Numbered from the stretch's first letter, positions 17,139-26,080 are shown. The stretch: 64,000 bases of DNA from an uncultured Collinsella sp. (GCA_958439425.1 CAUBVH010000001.1:248001-312000), one strand, 5' to 3'. Program-made: numbers and translations. The notes: generated from the letters alone by a model not told the origin.

Positions 17139-18138
17139 TATGTTGGGAGCGCCAGGCGGTGGGGGTGGTGCCGGTGTGTTGCTTGAAGGCTTGGGCGAAG
17201 GCGGCCTGCTGAGGGTAGCCTAGACGCTCTGCCACCTGCGCTATCGTGAGCGCGCTATCGGCCAAAAGGTCCTATGCTCGCTCTATACGGCGTCTGCGAA
17301 TGTAGGCGCCCAGGGACTCGCCAGTTTGGGCCTTAAAGGTGGCGCATAGTTTGGAGCGGCTTGTGTAGAGCCTCTCGGCCACCTCGTTGATACCCACACG
17401 TCTGCCTTTGTCGAGCGCGCGCTCAATCATTGCCGTTGCTTCTTCGGCAATGGTTATGCTGACGCGTGTGTCTGCCGCCTGCCGCGCCTGCTTGTGGGCC
17501 GCGCGCGAACAGGCGAGCTCCGCGACCATGGTCTCCACGATGCCTTGCATATAGACGTGTCCGCCTACGGTATGGGCGCGTTCCTCGTTAATCCGACGCA
17601 GCGTGTGGCAGATGGCAGACGTCGCCTCCTCGTGCCATGGCTCGGCAAACGCCTCGAAGATTCCCGCGAACTCGGTGGGATAGCGGTGCTCCAGTTCGTC
17701 AAAAAATCCAGGCAAAAAGAGCACCGAGCGCGAGTGATAAAGCTGCCCTGCAAACAGCGGACTTAGCTCCTCGCCGCAGCTATCTTGGATAAAGCTGCAC
17801 ACCGCGCTGTTCGGCCACGGCCCGCGCAGTGGCTTAAGGTTCGCAGGCGTTATGCCAGCCTTGGGCATGCATATGAGCGTGGGCGCGCTGACCTCGCTCA
17901 CGCACGCGTACGGTTCGGGCGTGTATTCGGCTAGGTGCATGTTGTGCATCGGGGTAATGAAATGCTCCATGACGATGCAGGTGGGGGAAAGGGGCATGAT
18001 CCATGCGCGTCCGTGCGCCCGATCGTTTGCCACCTCACCGGTAAAGACGGCGCCCTTGCCGGAAAGCTGCAGGCCAAACTGCTCAAATTGCGGTGCGTAG
18101 AGCTCGGTTATATCGGTTGCTGCCCGCCGCATTTTCAA
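17134..18138 (-). pseudogene. AraC-family regulator, interrupted by in-frame TAG
   Basis: The frame opens at 18138 (TTG, or ATG at 18132) and encodes an N-terminal sensor domain and the first helix-turn-helix of an AraC regulator. It stops at TAG 17272-17274, right after RRRRIERA. The same frame continues for 45 codons (17134-17271) with DLLADSALTIAQVAERLGYP, the second AraC helix-turn-helix, to a TAA at 17134. So one nonsense change removes about half of the DNA-binding domain. It lies divergent to a paired ABC transporter, as ybtA lies next to ybtPQ-type genes. The product is probably inactive unless the stop is suppressed. A sequencing error is possible. Confidence 0.85.
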
Positions 18139-18212
18139 AAGCGTCCCCTTCCTTTGCGGAAACGTCCACGCCTGGCTCGATTGTGTGCCTCGGCTAACAC
18201 GCCAATGATAAG

Positions 18213-18244
18213 TTTCTAACGGTTAACTCTCAAGCCGTTAGAAA
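18213..18244. promoter_or_regulatory. inverted repeat between AraC gene and ABC transporter
   Basis: TTTCTAACGG (18213-18222) and CCGTTAGAAA (18235-18244) are perfect 10-bp arms with a 12-nt spacer. The right arm ends in the ribosome site of the ABC gene. It could be an operator or a leader hairpin that hides the site. A candidate promoter (TTGTGT, 17 nt, AATGAT) lies just upstream at 18181-18209. Confidence 0.5.
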
Positions 18245-18252
18245 GGAATCTC

Positions 18253-20076
18253 ATGGCAAAGGGATCAAAAAGGGAAGGCGGCGGCATCGGCGAGCTGCTT
18301 GCATATGCCGGCGACCGTAAATTCCTAACATATTTGGGCATGGCTCTCTCGGCGCTCTCGCAGCTGCTGAGCTTTGGCCCGTACGTGTGTATCTGGTTTG
18401 TTGCGCGAGACCTTATCGCCGTGGCGCCTAACTGGAGCGAGGCCACCGACATCGCGATGTATGGTTGGTGGGCTGTGGGCTTTGCCCTGGCGAGCATTGT
18501 GGTTTATTTCGTGGGACTCATGTGTACGCACCTATCCGCGTTTCGCTGCGCGTCCAATATCCGCAAGACTACGAGCGAGCACCTGCTTAAGCTGCCGCTT
18601 GGCTACTTTGACACGCACGCCACCGGTGAGCTGCGTCGTGTTGTAGACGGATGCGCCGCCTCCACCGAGACGCTGCTCGCGCACATGCTGCCCGACATCG
18701 CCGGCGCCACCGCCATGGTCATGGGCCTGCTCGTGCTGCTTTTCGCCCTCGATTGGCGTTTGGGCGCGGCATGCTTAATCTCGGTCGTCGTTTCGTTTTG
18801 CGCCATGGCCACCATGATGAGCGGCAAGGGCGCCGAGTTTATGAAGGCCTACATGGGCGCGCTGGTCAAGATGAACAAGACCGGCACCGAATACGTGCGC
18901 GGCATCCCCGTGGTCAAGGTGTTCCAGCAGACGGTCTACTCCTTTAAGGCGTTTCACGATGCGATCGCCGAATACGCCGACATGGCGCAAAGCTATGCGG
19001 GCACGTTCTGCCGAGGCCCGCAGGTGCTCAACCTTACCGCGCTCAATGGCCTCGTGGCATTTCTTTTGCCCGTGGCGTTGCTGTTGGCGCCGGGCGAGAC
19101 GGACTTCGCGCACTTTATGGTCAACTTCACGTTTTACGCGATATTTTCGGCCGTGGTGCCGACGGCCATGACCAAGCTCATGTTTGTGGGCGAGGCGTCT
19201 CAGATGAGTGCCGATTCGCTGGCGCGCATCCGAAGCGTTATGGATTCCAAGCAGCTCTCTGTGCCCGCCCTGCCCAAGCACCCTGCTGGCAGCGATGTGC
19301 GCTTTGAGGACGTGAGCTTTACCTACGAGGGTGCCGAAGCGCCTGCCGTCGATCATGTGAGCTTTAGCGTTCCCGCAGGCAGCACCCTTGCGTTGGTTGG
19401 TCCCTCGGGCGGCGGTAAGTCAACCTGTGCAAGCCTGATTCCTCGTTTTTGGGATGTTTCCGCAGGTCGAGTGCTCGTAGGCGGTGTGGACGTTCGCGAT
19501 ATGGATCCGCACGAGCTTATGGACCAGGTCGCCTTCGTGTTCCAGACCAACCAGCTGTTCCGGCAAACACTTGCCGATAACGTGCGTGCCTCCAAGCCTA
19601 CGGCCACTGACGACGAAGTGCGTGCGGCCCTCTCCGCAGCTCAGTGCGACGACATTGTGGCCAAGCTTCCACAGGACATCAATACCATGCTCGGTGCCGG
19701 CGGAGCATATCTTTCGGGCGGCGAGGTCCAGCGCGTGGCACTTGCCCGCGCGATCCTTAAAGACGCGCCTATCGTGGTGCTCGATGAGGCCACGGCGTTT
19801 GCGGATCCCGAGAACGAGGCACTCATCCAGCGCGCCTTTAGCAAGCTGGCGGCGGGTCGCACGGTCATTATGATTGCGCACCGACTCTCGACTGTAGTGG
19901 GCGCAGATCAAATCGTGGTGCTCAACCAGGGCAGCGTGCAGGAGTCGGGTACCCATGCCGAGTTGCTGTCCCAAGAGGGTCTGTATGCCAAGATGTGGGC
20001 CGAATACGAACAGGCCGCGAGCTGGAAAATCACTGCTGCCGCGGATGTCGCCGTGGCGAAGGGAGGCGAGGCCTAA
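18253..20076 (+). CDS. ABC transporter, fused membrane/ATPase half (YbtP/IrtA-like)
   Basis: This 607-aa half-transporter has an N-terminal six-helix ABC domain (about 25-315) and a C-terminal ATPase with Walker A GPSGGGKST, a Q-loop region FQTNQLF, signature LSGGE, Walker B IVVLDEATAF and switch His in IAHRLS. Pairs of exporter-type halves next to an AraC regulator are typical of Fe-siderophore importers (YbtPQ, IrtAB), so iron-complex uptake is the favoured inference. Export cannot be excluded. Its TAA directly abuts the next ATG. Confidence 0.82.
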   Translation: MAKGSKREGGGIGELLAYAGDRKFLTYLGMALSALSQLLSFGPYVCIWFVARDLIAVAPNWSEATDIAMYGWWAVGFALASIVVYFVGLMCTHLSAFRCASNIRKTTSEHLLKLPLGYFDTHATGELRRVVDGCAASTETLLAHMLPDIAGATAMVMGLLVLLFALDWRLGAACLISVVVSFCAMATMMSGKGAEFMKAYMGALVKMNKTGTEYVRGIPVVKVFQQTVYSFKAFHDAIAEYADMAQSYAGTFCRGPQVLNLTALNGLVAFLLPVALLLAPGETDFAHFMVNFTFYAIFSAVVPTAMTKLMFVGEASQMSADSLARIRSVMDSKQLSVPALPKHPAGSDVRFEDVSFTYEGAEAPAVDHVSFSVPAGSTLALVGPSGGGKSTCASLIPRFWDVSAGRVLVGGVDVRDMDPHELMDQVAFVFQTNQLFRQTLADNVRASKPTATDDEVRAALSAAQCDDIVAKLPQDINTMLGAGGAYLSGGEVQRVALARAILKDAPIVVLDEATAFADPENEALIQRAFSKLAAGRTVIMIAHRLSTVVGADQIVVLNQGSVQESGTHAELLSQEGLYAKMWAEYEQAASWKITAAADVAVAKGGEA

Positions 20077-21834
20077 ATGTTCGCCTCATTCCAAAAGAAG
20101 TATTTCCTATCCGATAAAGGCGTCGCCGGCGTAAAACGCGGCATTTTCTGGACCACGCTCACCAATCTCATTACCATGGCCGGCATGGGCTTTTTATTCC
20201 TGGTTATGGCCGGCTTTGTCGAGCATCTCGCCAGCGGGGCTGACCTGCCGGATGCTCTGCCGATCGTGGGCGGCCTCCTGGTCTTTTTTGTGTTGCTCTT
20301 TGCCTCTAACTGGCAGCAGTATTACTACACCTACTGCATCTTTTACGAGGAGTGCGGCAAGCAGCGCATGGGGATTGCCGAGCGCTTGCGCAAACTGCCG
20401 TTGTCGTTTTTCGGCCGTCGTGATCTGGCCGATCTAACCGAAACCATCATGGGCGACGTTCAGACTATGGAGCACGCTTACAGCCCCGTGCTGGGAGAGC
20501 TTTGGGGTGCCGTCATCGCAAGCGCCATTGTGTTCGTGGCGTCGCTGTTCTTTTGCTGGCAGCTGGCGATCGCGGCGTTTTGGAGCGTTCCCGTGGCCTT
20601 TGCCGTGCTGTATATAACACGCGGCCCCATGACCCCGGTGTTCGACCGCGTGCGCGCCGAGAAGGTCAAGGTCACCGAGGCGATCCAGGAGACGCTCGAC
20701 TGCGTGCGCGAGATTCGCGCCACCAACCAGGAGGCCCATTATCTTGAGGGGCTCAACGCCGTGATCGATGCCGAGGAGCGCGAGACCACCAAGGGCGAGC
20801 TCGCCAATGGGCTTTTGGTTAACTCCGCCTTTGCTATCCTGCGTCTGGGCATTGCCACCACGTTGGTCACGGGCGCCGCGATGGTCGCCTCCGGGCAGGT
20901 CGACTTTTTGGTGATGTTTGCCTTCCTGCTTATGGTGAGCCGTATCTATGCACCTTTTGACCAGGCGTTAATGTTAATGTCCGAGCTGTTTGCCGCCGAG
21001 TCGTCTGCCAAGCGCATGCGTTCCATCATGGAAGAGCCTGTGGCGCGGGGCAGCGAGAAATTTGAGCCCGTGGGCCACGATGTGGTGTTCGATCATGTGG
21101 CATTTGGCTATGGCGCGGGCGAGGACGGCAGCGCCGGCGAGAAAGTTCTTACCGATGTGAGCTTTACCGCCAAGGAAGGCGAGGTCACGGCACTGGTCGG
21201 TCCTTCGGGCTCCGGTAAGTCCACGGTGAGCCGCCTGGCCGCGCGCTTTTGGGATGCCACCGCGGGCACGGTCACCGTGGGCGGCGTAGACGTTGCGAGC
21301 GTGGACCCCGAGGTGCTGCTGCGCGACTACGCCATTGTGTTCCAAGACGTGCTGCTCTTTGACGACACGGTGATGGGAAACATCCGTCTTGGTCGTCGCG
21401 ATTCCACCGATGAGGAAGTGCTTGCTGCCGCGCGTGCCGCCAACTGCGACGAGTTTGTGAGCCGCATGCCGCAGGGCTATGACACCATGATCGGCGAGAA
21501 CGGCTCCAAGCTGTCCGGCGGTGAGCGCCAGCGCATCTCTATCGCCCGTGCGCTGCTCAAAGACGCGCCGATCGTGTTGCTGGACGAGGCGACGGCGAGC
21601 TTGGATGTGGAGAACGAGACCGTGGTACAGCAGGCGCTCTCCCGTCTGCTCGCAGGTAAGACGGTTATCGTGATCGCCCACCGTATGCGCACGGTAGAAA
21701 ATGCCGATAAGATCGTTGTACTCAAGGATGGTGTGGTTGCCGAGCAGGGCACTCCGGCGCAGCTCAAGGCGGCAGGTGGAGAATTCGCCCGCATGGTTGC
21801 GCTGCAAAAGGAAGCGGCTGCCTGGCAGCTGTAA
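20077..21834 (+). CDS. ABC transporter, fused membrane/ATPase half (YbtQ/IrtB-like)
   Basis: This 585-aa partner of the preceding gene starts immediately after its stop, with GGGAGGCG as ribosome site. It has an N-terminal membrane domain, then Walker A GPSGSGKST, signature LSGGERQR, Walker B IVLLDEATAS and IAHRMRT. It keeps the usual ATPase residues, while its partner has DEATAF followed by Ala-Asp in the D-loop, so the two nucleotide sites may differ. The two products would form a heterodimer. Confidence 0.85.
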   Translation: MFASFQKKYFLSDKGVAGVKRGIFWTTLTNLITMAGMGFLFLVMAGFVEHLASGADLPDALPIVGGLLVFFVLLFASNWQQYYYTYCIFYEECGKQRMGIAERLRKLPLSFFGRRDLADLTETIMGDVQTMEHAYSPVLGELWGAVIASAIVFVASLFFCWQLAIAAFWSVPVAFAVLYITRGPMTPVFDRVRAEKVKVTEAIQETLDCVREIRATNQEAHYLEGLNAVIDAEERETTKGELANGLLVNSAFAILRLGIATTLVTGAAMVASGQVDFLVMFAFLLMVSRIYAPFDQALMLMSELFAAESSAKRMRSIMEEPVARGSEKFEPVGHDVVFDHVAFGYGAGEDGSAGEKVLTDVSFTAKEGEVTALVGPSGSGKSTVSRLAARFWDATAGTVTVGGVDVASVDPEVLLRDYAIVFQDVLLFDDTVMGNIRLGRRDSTDEEVLAAARAANCDEFVSRMPQGYDTMIGENGSKLSGGERQRISIARALLKDAPIVLLDEATASLDVENETVVQQALSRLLAGKTVIVIAHRMRTVENADKIVVLKDGVVAEQGTPAQLKAAGGEFARMVALQKEAAAWQL

Positions 21835-21837
21835 GAA

Positions 21838-21864
21838 GGGGCAAAGGAACAGTCCCTTTGTCAC
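21838..21864. repeat. diverged short palindrome (CAAAGG...CCTTTG)
   Basis: GGGGCAAAGGAACAGTCCCTTTGTC is a weaker relative of the family B palindromes. The -35 box of the next promoter begins at its right edge. Confidence 0.55.
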
Positions 21865-21865
21865 A

Positions 21866-21894
21866 TTGACAATCGGTTACTCCGCATCGTTAAT
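21866..21894 (+). promoter_or_regulatory. promoter of the DUF6110/P1B-ATPase operon
   Basis: A consensus TTGACA (21866-21871), a 17-nt spacer and GTTAAT (21889-21894, 4 of 6) predict a start near 21901, immediately before a palindrome. Confidence 0.55.
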
Positions 21895-21901
21895 TTTCAA
21901 A

Positions 21902-21921
21902 AGGTTAGCCATGGCTGACCT
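21902..21921. promoter_or_regulatory. DtxR/IdeR-like palindrome over the predicted transcription start
   Basis: AGGTTAGCC and GGCTGACCT meet at a central AT, with only one mismatched pair in 20 bp. The AGGTTAG/CT(A/G)ACCT half-sites match those of DtxR/IdeR iron boxes, though the spacing between the halves is wider than in the classical 19-bp box. Its position right after the -10 fits a repressor operator. Confidence 0.5.
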
Positions 21922-22029
21922 AGATAGTTAGATAGAATTAAGGTATTTCAAAAGCGTGCTCGAGCTAACTGATGAACTCGGGTGCTAAGGCACCATGCCG
22001 CGCCCCATGCGGCAAAAGGGAGAAGCAAC

Positions 22030-22275
22030 ATGAAGAAGTCGACGTTTAACACCCTGCTTGTTGGTGGCGGTTTTCTGCTTGGCACGGCCGGCATCAAGCT
22101 GCTTACCAGCGCTCCGGTCAAGAATGCCTGCGTGCAGGGTATTGCGTGCGGTATGCGCATCAAGAACGGCTACCAGGACATGGTCGAGCAGGCCAAGGCT
22201 AATGTCGACGACATGGTTGCCGAGGCTGCTTACATCACCCAGAGCGAGGCCGCCGCGGACAACGCAGCTGAGTAG
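22030..22275 (+). CDS. small membrane-anchored protein (DUF6110-like; FezA-like by position)
   Basis: This 81-aa protein has a glycine-rich hydrophobic N-terminus (LLVGGGFLLGTAGIKLL, about residues 9-25). A longer amphipathic helical tail with Val/Met/Ala heptads (about 40-70) and an acidic end follow. The GTAGIK pattern is what I recall for DUF6110. The gene lies 18 bp before a P1B-type ATPase and shares its promoter. In described ferrosome loci a small membrane protein (FezA) precedes the FezB ATPase. Equivalence is inference from this layout. Confidence 0.65.
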   Translation: MKKSTFNTLLVGGGFLLGTAGIKLLTSAPVKNACVQGIACGMRIKNGYQDMVEQAKANVDDMVAEAAYITQSEAAADNAAE

Positions 22276-22293
22276 CGCTTCCAGGCACAAACT

Positions 22294-24369
22294 ATGAGAT
22301 TCTCGATTATCAGCGAGATCCCCGGCAGGACCCGCCTCCAGTTGGCGGGTCCTGTGCCAGAGAGCGATCTCGATGCGCTTCTTAAGCTTGGTGGCGACAT
22401 CGACGGCGTGCGCAAGGTGCGCGTGTATGGCCGCATTGGCCAGATGGCGCTGGAGTACGACGAGCCGCGACGCGATGCCGTGCTGGCCGCCGTCGGTGCG
22501 CTCGACGCTCAGGCCATTGCCGACGCAAAGACGGGCTACGTGATACAACTCGAGCCGCGCAAGCACAAGCTCGTCATGGATCTTGCCACACTTGTCGGCG
22601 CCCACTACGCACGTCGCTGGTTTTTGCCCACGCCCCTGCGTGCGGTGTTTGTCGTGGCCGGTTACATGACCTTTTTGCGCGCCGCCCTCCGTGAGCTCGC
22701 GCAGCCGCGCCTGACCGTTCCCGTGCTCGACGCTTCGGCCATCGGCATTTCGTTCGTCAAGCGTGATGTCGACACCGCGGGCCAGACGATGTTCCTGCTC
22801 AACGTGGGCGAGCTGCTCGAGGACTACACCCGCGCCATGAGTGAAAACGAGCTCATCAACTCGCTGCTCGATGTGCCCGACAAGGCGCAAAAGGTTGTCG
22901 GCGACACCGAGGTAAGCGTTGCCGCGACCGAGCTTGAGCCCGGCGATCTGGTCGCCGTGCGCACCGGCATGTCCATCTGCATCGACGGTGTTGTCGAGCA
23001 GGGGAGCGCTATGGTCAACCAGGCGACCCTGACCGGCGAGCCGCTGGCCGTCGAGCGCAGCGTGGGCGACGACGTGTTCGCCGGTACCGTCGTGGAAGAC
23101 GGCGGCATCTTGGTGCGCGTGCGCGCCAATACGGCGCAAACCAAACTGCGCTCAATCGTCTCGCTCGTGCAGACGGCCGACTCGCTCAAGTCCGAGGGCC
23201 AGTCGCATATGGAGGACCTTGCCAACAAGATCGTCCCGTGGAACTTCCTGCTCGCGGGCCTAGTTGCGCTTACTACCCGCAGCCTCATCAAGACCTCGGC
23301 GGCACTGATGGTCGACTACTCGTGCGCACTCAAGCTCACGGGTTCCGTTGCCGTCATGACCGCTATGAGCGATGCTGCCAAGATGGGCGTCATGGTCAAG
23401 GGCGCGAAGTACTTTGAGTCGTTTGCCAAGGCCGACACCATTGTCTTTGATAAGACCGGCACGCTCACCGAGGCGCAGCCGCGTCTTGCCTGCGTACTCA
23501 CCACCGATGGCTGGAGCGAGGATGAGGTCCTGCGCCTTTCCGCTTGCCTGGAGGAGCATTTCCCGCATCCGGTGGCGCGCGCCGTGGTCAATGCGGCATG
23601 CGAGCGCGAGCTCGAGCACCGCGAGCGCCATGCCGCTGTCGAGTACATCGTGGCGCACGGCATCGCTTCGTCCATTGAAGGACGTCGCGCCATCATCGGT
23701 TCCGCGCACTTTGTATTTGAGGACGAGGGCGCACAGCTCGAATCCGACATCAAGGAGCGCATTGAGTCCCAGATGCAGGGCCTGTCGCCGCTGTATCTGG
23801 CGGTCGATGGAAAGGTCGTCGGCGTGCTCGGCATCGAAGATCCGCTCAAGCCTGGGGTCCGTGAGGCCATCGCCGACCTGCATGCGCTGGGCGTCAAGCA
23901 TGTCGTTATGCTCACGGGCGATTCCGAGCGCACGGCCGAGCGCATTGCGCGCGAGGCGGGTGTCGACGAGTTTAAGGCCGAACTGCTGCCCGAGGACAAG
24001 TACGCCTATGTGGAACGCATTAAGAGCGAGGGGCGCCATGTTGCCATGGTGGGCGACGGCGTCAACGATTCGCCGGCGCTCGGTTTGGCCGACGTGGGCC
24101 TGGCCATGGGTGGCGGAAGCGACATCGCCAAGGAAGTCGCCGATATCATCCTGACCGATACGGATCTGGCCGCGATCGTGCGCCTGCGCCGCATGAGTCA
24201 GGGTCTCATCGACCGTCTGACGAGTTCGTATTCCAAGGTGATGCTCACCAACTCGGCGCTGTTGGCATTGGGTATTACCGGCATGATCACTCCGCAGACG
24301 TCGTCACTGCTGCACAACGGCTCAACGATCGCCTACAGCCTGGGCAACGCAAAGGCGTACCTGCGTTAG
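22294..24369 (+). CDS. P1B-type heavy-metal ATPase (FezB-like candidate)
   Basis: This is a 691-aa transporter. The N-terminal domain of about 70 residues begins ISEIPGRTRLQL and resembles an HMA fold but lacks CxxC. The actuator loop carries TGEP, the phosphorylation site is DKTGTLTE, the nucleotide region has HP (EEHFPHPVARA), and the hinge is GDGVNDSPA. The metal-site helix reads DYSCALKL instead of CPC or SPC, placing it outside the Cu, Zn/Cd and Co subclasses and in the SCA-type group linked to P1B-6/ferrosome ATPases. Iron is therefore the favoured substrate, supported by the operator and the neighbouring ABC pair. It ends in a strong terminator. Confidence 0.8.
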   Translation: MRFSIISEIPGRTRLQLAGPVPESDLDALLKLGGDIDGVRKVRVYGRIGQMALEYDEPRRDAVLAAVGALDAQAIADAKTGYVIQLEPRKHKLVMDLATLVGAHYARRWFLPTPLRAVFVVAGYMTFLRAALRELAQPRLTVPVLDASAIGISFVKRDVDTAGQTMFLLNVGELLEDYTRAMSENELINSLLDVPDKAQKVVGDTEVSVAATELEPGDLVAVRTGMSICIDGVVEQGSAMVNQATLTGEPLAVERSVGDDVFAGTVVEDGGILVRVRANTAQTKLRSIVSLVQTADSLKSEGQSHMEDLANKIVPWNFLLAGLVALTTRSLIKTSAALMVDYSCALKLTGSVAVMTAMSDAAKMGVMVKGAKYFESFAKADTIVFDKTGTLTEAQPRLACVLTTDGWSEDEVLRLSACLEEHFPHPVARAVVNAACERELEHRERHAAVEYIVAHGIASSIEGRRAIIGSAHFVFEDEGAQLESDIKERIESQMQGLSPLYLAVDGKVVGVLGIEDPLKPGVREAIADLHALGVKHVVMLTGDSERTAERIAREAGVDEFKAELLPEDKYAYVERIKSEGRHVAMVGDGVNDSPALGLADVGLAMGGGSDIAKEVADIILTDTDLAAIVRLRRMSQGLIDRLTSSYSKVMLTNSALLALGITGMITPQTSSLLHNGSTIAYSLGNAKAYLR

Positions 24370-24393
24370 CAGACGTGTTCGCCCACGTTATCT

Positions 24394-24439
24394 GGCCTGC
24401 GCCCAGACGGCATCGGTGTCGTCCGGGCGCAGGCCTTTT
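24394..24439 (+). terminator. rho-independent terminator after the P1B ATPase
   Basis: An 11-bp stem (24394-24404 with 24425-24435), 20-nt loop and TTTT. The probable start of the next gene lies within its T tract. Confidence 0.8.
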
Positions 24440-24932
24440 GCGTTTGGATGCCAACGTATGGGTTGATTCGTTTTGCGTCGACCATGCCGAGTCGCTTGCC
24501 GCGCGTGCGTTTATTGGGCAGGCGGCGGAGGCGGGGGCATTGCTGTTCTTTCCGGTGCATATCGCCAAGGACGTGCTGTACGTTGTCCAACACGAGCTGA
24601 AGCGTAGCGTTCTTGCCAGTGGGGAAGCGCTCGACGAGGCATCTGCCCGTGCAATTGGCGATGCGGCGTTGGCGTTTGTTCGGAACATGACCGAAAACGC
24701 CACGGCCGTGGGTGCAGAAGCGTTGGACCTTTGGCTGGCCGACAAATACTTAGCGCTCCATCGCGATTACGAGGACAACTTGGTGCTCGCCGCGTGCAAG
24801 CGCGCGCAGGTCGATTACTTGGTGACCAACGATCGCAAGCTGCTCGAACATGCCGATCTTGCAGCAAAGACCCCGCGCCAAATGATGCCGATTCTGGCTT
24901 TGGCCGAACGCGGCGGCGCGGCTATCGGTTGA
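24438..24932 (+). CDS. PIN-domain protein (VapC-like)
   Basis: This protein of about 164 aa opens with MRLDANVWVDSF if translation starts at TTG 24438. That aligns the first PIN Asp in the usual place near the N-terminus. The C-terminal DYEDNLVLAACKRAQVDYLVTND gives the remaining acidic residues and the typical beta-strand. An upstream ATG at 24375 would add 21 low-complexity residues encoded across the terminator. The family cleaves RNA, often as VapC toxin, but no antitoxin gene is adjacent. The start codon is uncertain. Confidence 0.65.
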   Translation: MRLDANVWVDSFCVDHAESLAARAFIGQAAEAGALLFFPVHIAKDVLYVVQHELKRSVLASGEALDEASARAIGDAALAFVRNMTENATAVGAEALDLWLADKYLALHRDYEDNLVLAACKRAQVDYLVTNDRKLLEHADLAAKTPRQMMPILALAERGGAAIG

Positions 24933-24990
24933 CGCGAACTGTTTGCGGGCCTCTTGGACGACGATGCGCCAAGGGACCCGCGCCTTCTAT

Positions 24991-25425
24991 TTACAAAAGC
25001 TCGGCCTTAATGGCGGGACTTTCTGCGAGCTGCTCGGCTGCCTTTTCGTCGGAGCTGTCGAGTGCTGCCAGACTGCGGTAGACCCACTCGTTGACCTGGG
25101 TGTTCTTGACGCCTGCGGTCTGCATAAGGGCGCCTACCTCGCGGATTGCTGCGAGCAGATCGGCTTTGGGACCCGCGAGTTCGACCTCGATGCCGTGGTA
25201 GGCGGCCACGCCGCGGTTCTCACTCACGTGGTCGATAAAGCCCTCGACGGTCTCAAGCTGCTGGGCGAGAGCCACATCATCGTTAGCGTCCAGCGCGACG
25301 AGTGCGTTCGAAACCGTGAGGGCGGGATGTCCGCAGGGGACAAAGCCTTCGATGACATCCATAGCTTCGGTAATGGTTGAGCCCAGGCCTGCGAGGGCAT
25401 TGACGAGTTGCTGCTTGGTATCCAT
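24991..25425 (-). CDS. conserved hypothetical protein (144 aa)
   Basis: An AAAGGA site lies just before the ATG at 25425. The protein is soluble, acidic and helical (QQLVNALAGLGSTITEAMDVIEGF at the N-terminus). It contains a single CGHPAL motif and no recognised catalytic pattern. It faces the PIN gene and has its own upstream region shared with the tmRNA promoter area. I do not recognise the family. Confidence 0.6.
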   Translation of the reverse strand: MDTKQQLVNALAGLGSTITEAMDVIEGFVPCGHPALTVSNALVALDANDDVALAQQLETVEGFIDHVSENRGVAAYHGIEVELAGPKADLLAAIREVGALMQTAGVKNTQVNEWVYRSLAALDSSDEKAAEQLAESPAIKAELL

Positions 25426-25664
25426 AACGGTCCTTTCGACGGGTCAATTTTGCTTGGCGAAAATATACGTTACGCGATCGGTGGCAAAAGTGCGAAGTGC
25501 GGCGCACATTGGGGTCTTCACAGCTCGTGCATAGAACAGCTGTCCGCTTTCAGAACGTGGTAAGATAACACTCCACAAGCGGGGCTCGCCCTGCATGCTC
25601 CTTGAAAAGTCGACGGGTGTTGGGTGCTTGCGTGCCCAATGCCATCCAGACTTTCCCGACATTC

Positions 25665-26028
25665 GGGGGCGACTGGTTTCGACACGATAGCTCTGAGAGA
25701 GGAAGCAAGCCGAGGTCTCCTCGCCTCGTTAAACAGGGGTACCGTCAAATTGAATTGACAACAACTCTTCTTTTGAGCCTATGGCTCTCGCTGCTTAATT
25801 TATGGCGGCGCGTCAACCCGGTGATTTCCCCGACACCGGCGCGACGTCATCTTAGGGGAATGCTCCTGCGCACGTAATCGGTATGGCGCGGGCTAAGACC
25901 GAACCGGTTAGGACGTCGCGAGCGTGTCGCTGCGCGCAAGGCGTCCGAGACTAAACCAGCGACTGAGCTTGGAGATGCCAATCAGGGGGCTTTCGTGGAC
26001 CGGAGTTCGATTCTCCGCGCCTCCACCA
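25665..26028 (+). ncRNA. ssrA: transfer-messenger RNA
   Basis: The 5' GGGGGCG (25665-25671) pairs with 3' CGCCTCC before ACCA (26025-26028), and GACTGGTTTCGAC marks the tRNA-like domain. The 3' end holds the T-arm GGAGTTCGATTCTCC. The tag frame reads about DNNSSFEPMALAA and ends at TAA near 25796-25798, with the usual terminal LAA. The exact resume codon is uncertain. It rescues stalled ribosomes with SmpB. Confidence 0.93.
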
Positions 26029-26034
26029 TAAGTA

Positions 26035-26070
26035 ACAGGCAGGTAGATATTCGTATCTGCCTGTCTTTTT
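26035..26070 (+). terminator. terminator of ssrA
   Basis: ACAGGCAG pairs with CTGCCTGT through a hairpin containing GATATTCGTATC, followed by CTTTTTATTT, seven bases after the CCA end. Confidence 0.85.
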
Positions 26071-26080
26071 ATTTCTAGTC

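Noticed and set aside
23281..23370. classical CPC copper/zinc ATPase
   Set aside because: The metal-site helix reads DYSCALKL, not CPC, and the N-terminus lacks CxxC, so a Cu or Zn/Cd exporter call is not supported.
24375..24437. N-terminal part of the PIN frame from ATG 24375
   Set aside because: It would be encoded across the terminator stem, gives low-complexity residues, and places the first PIN Asp too far in.
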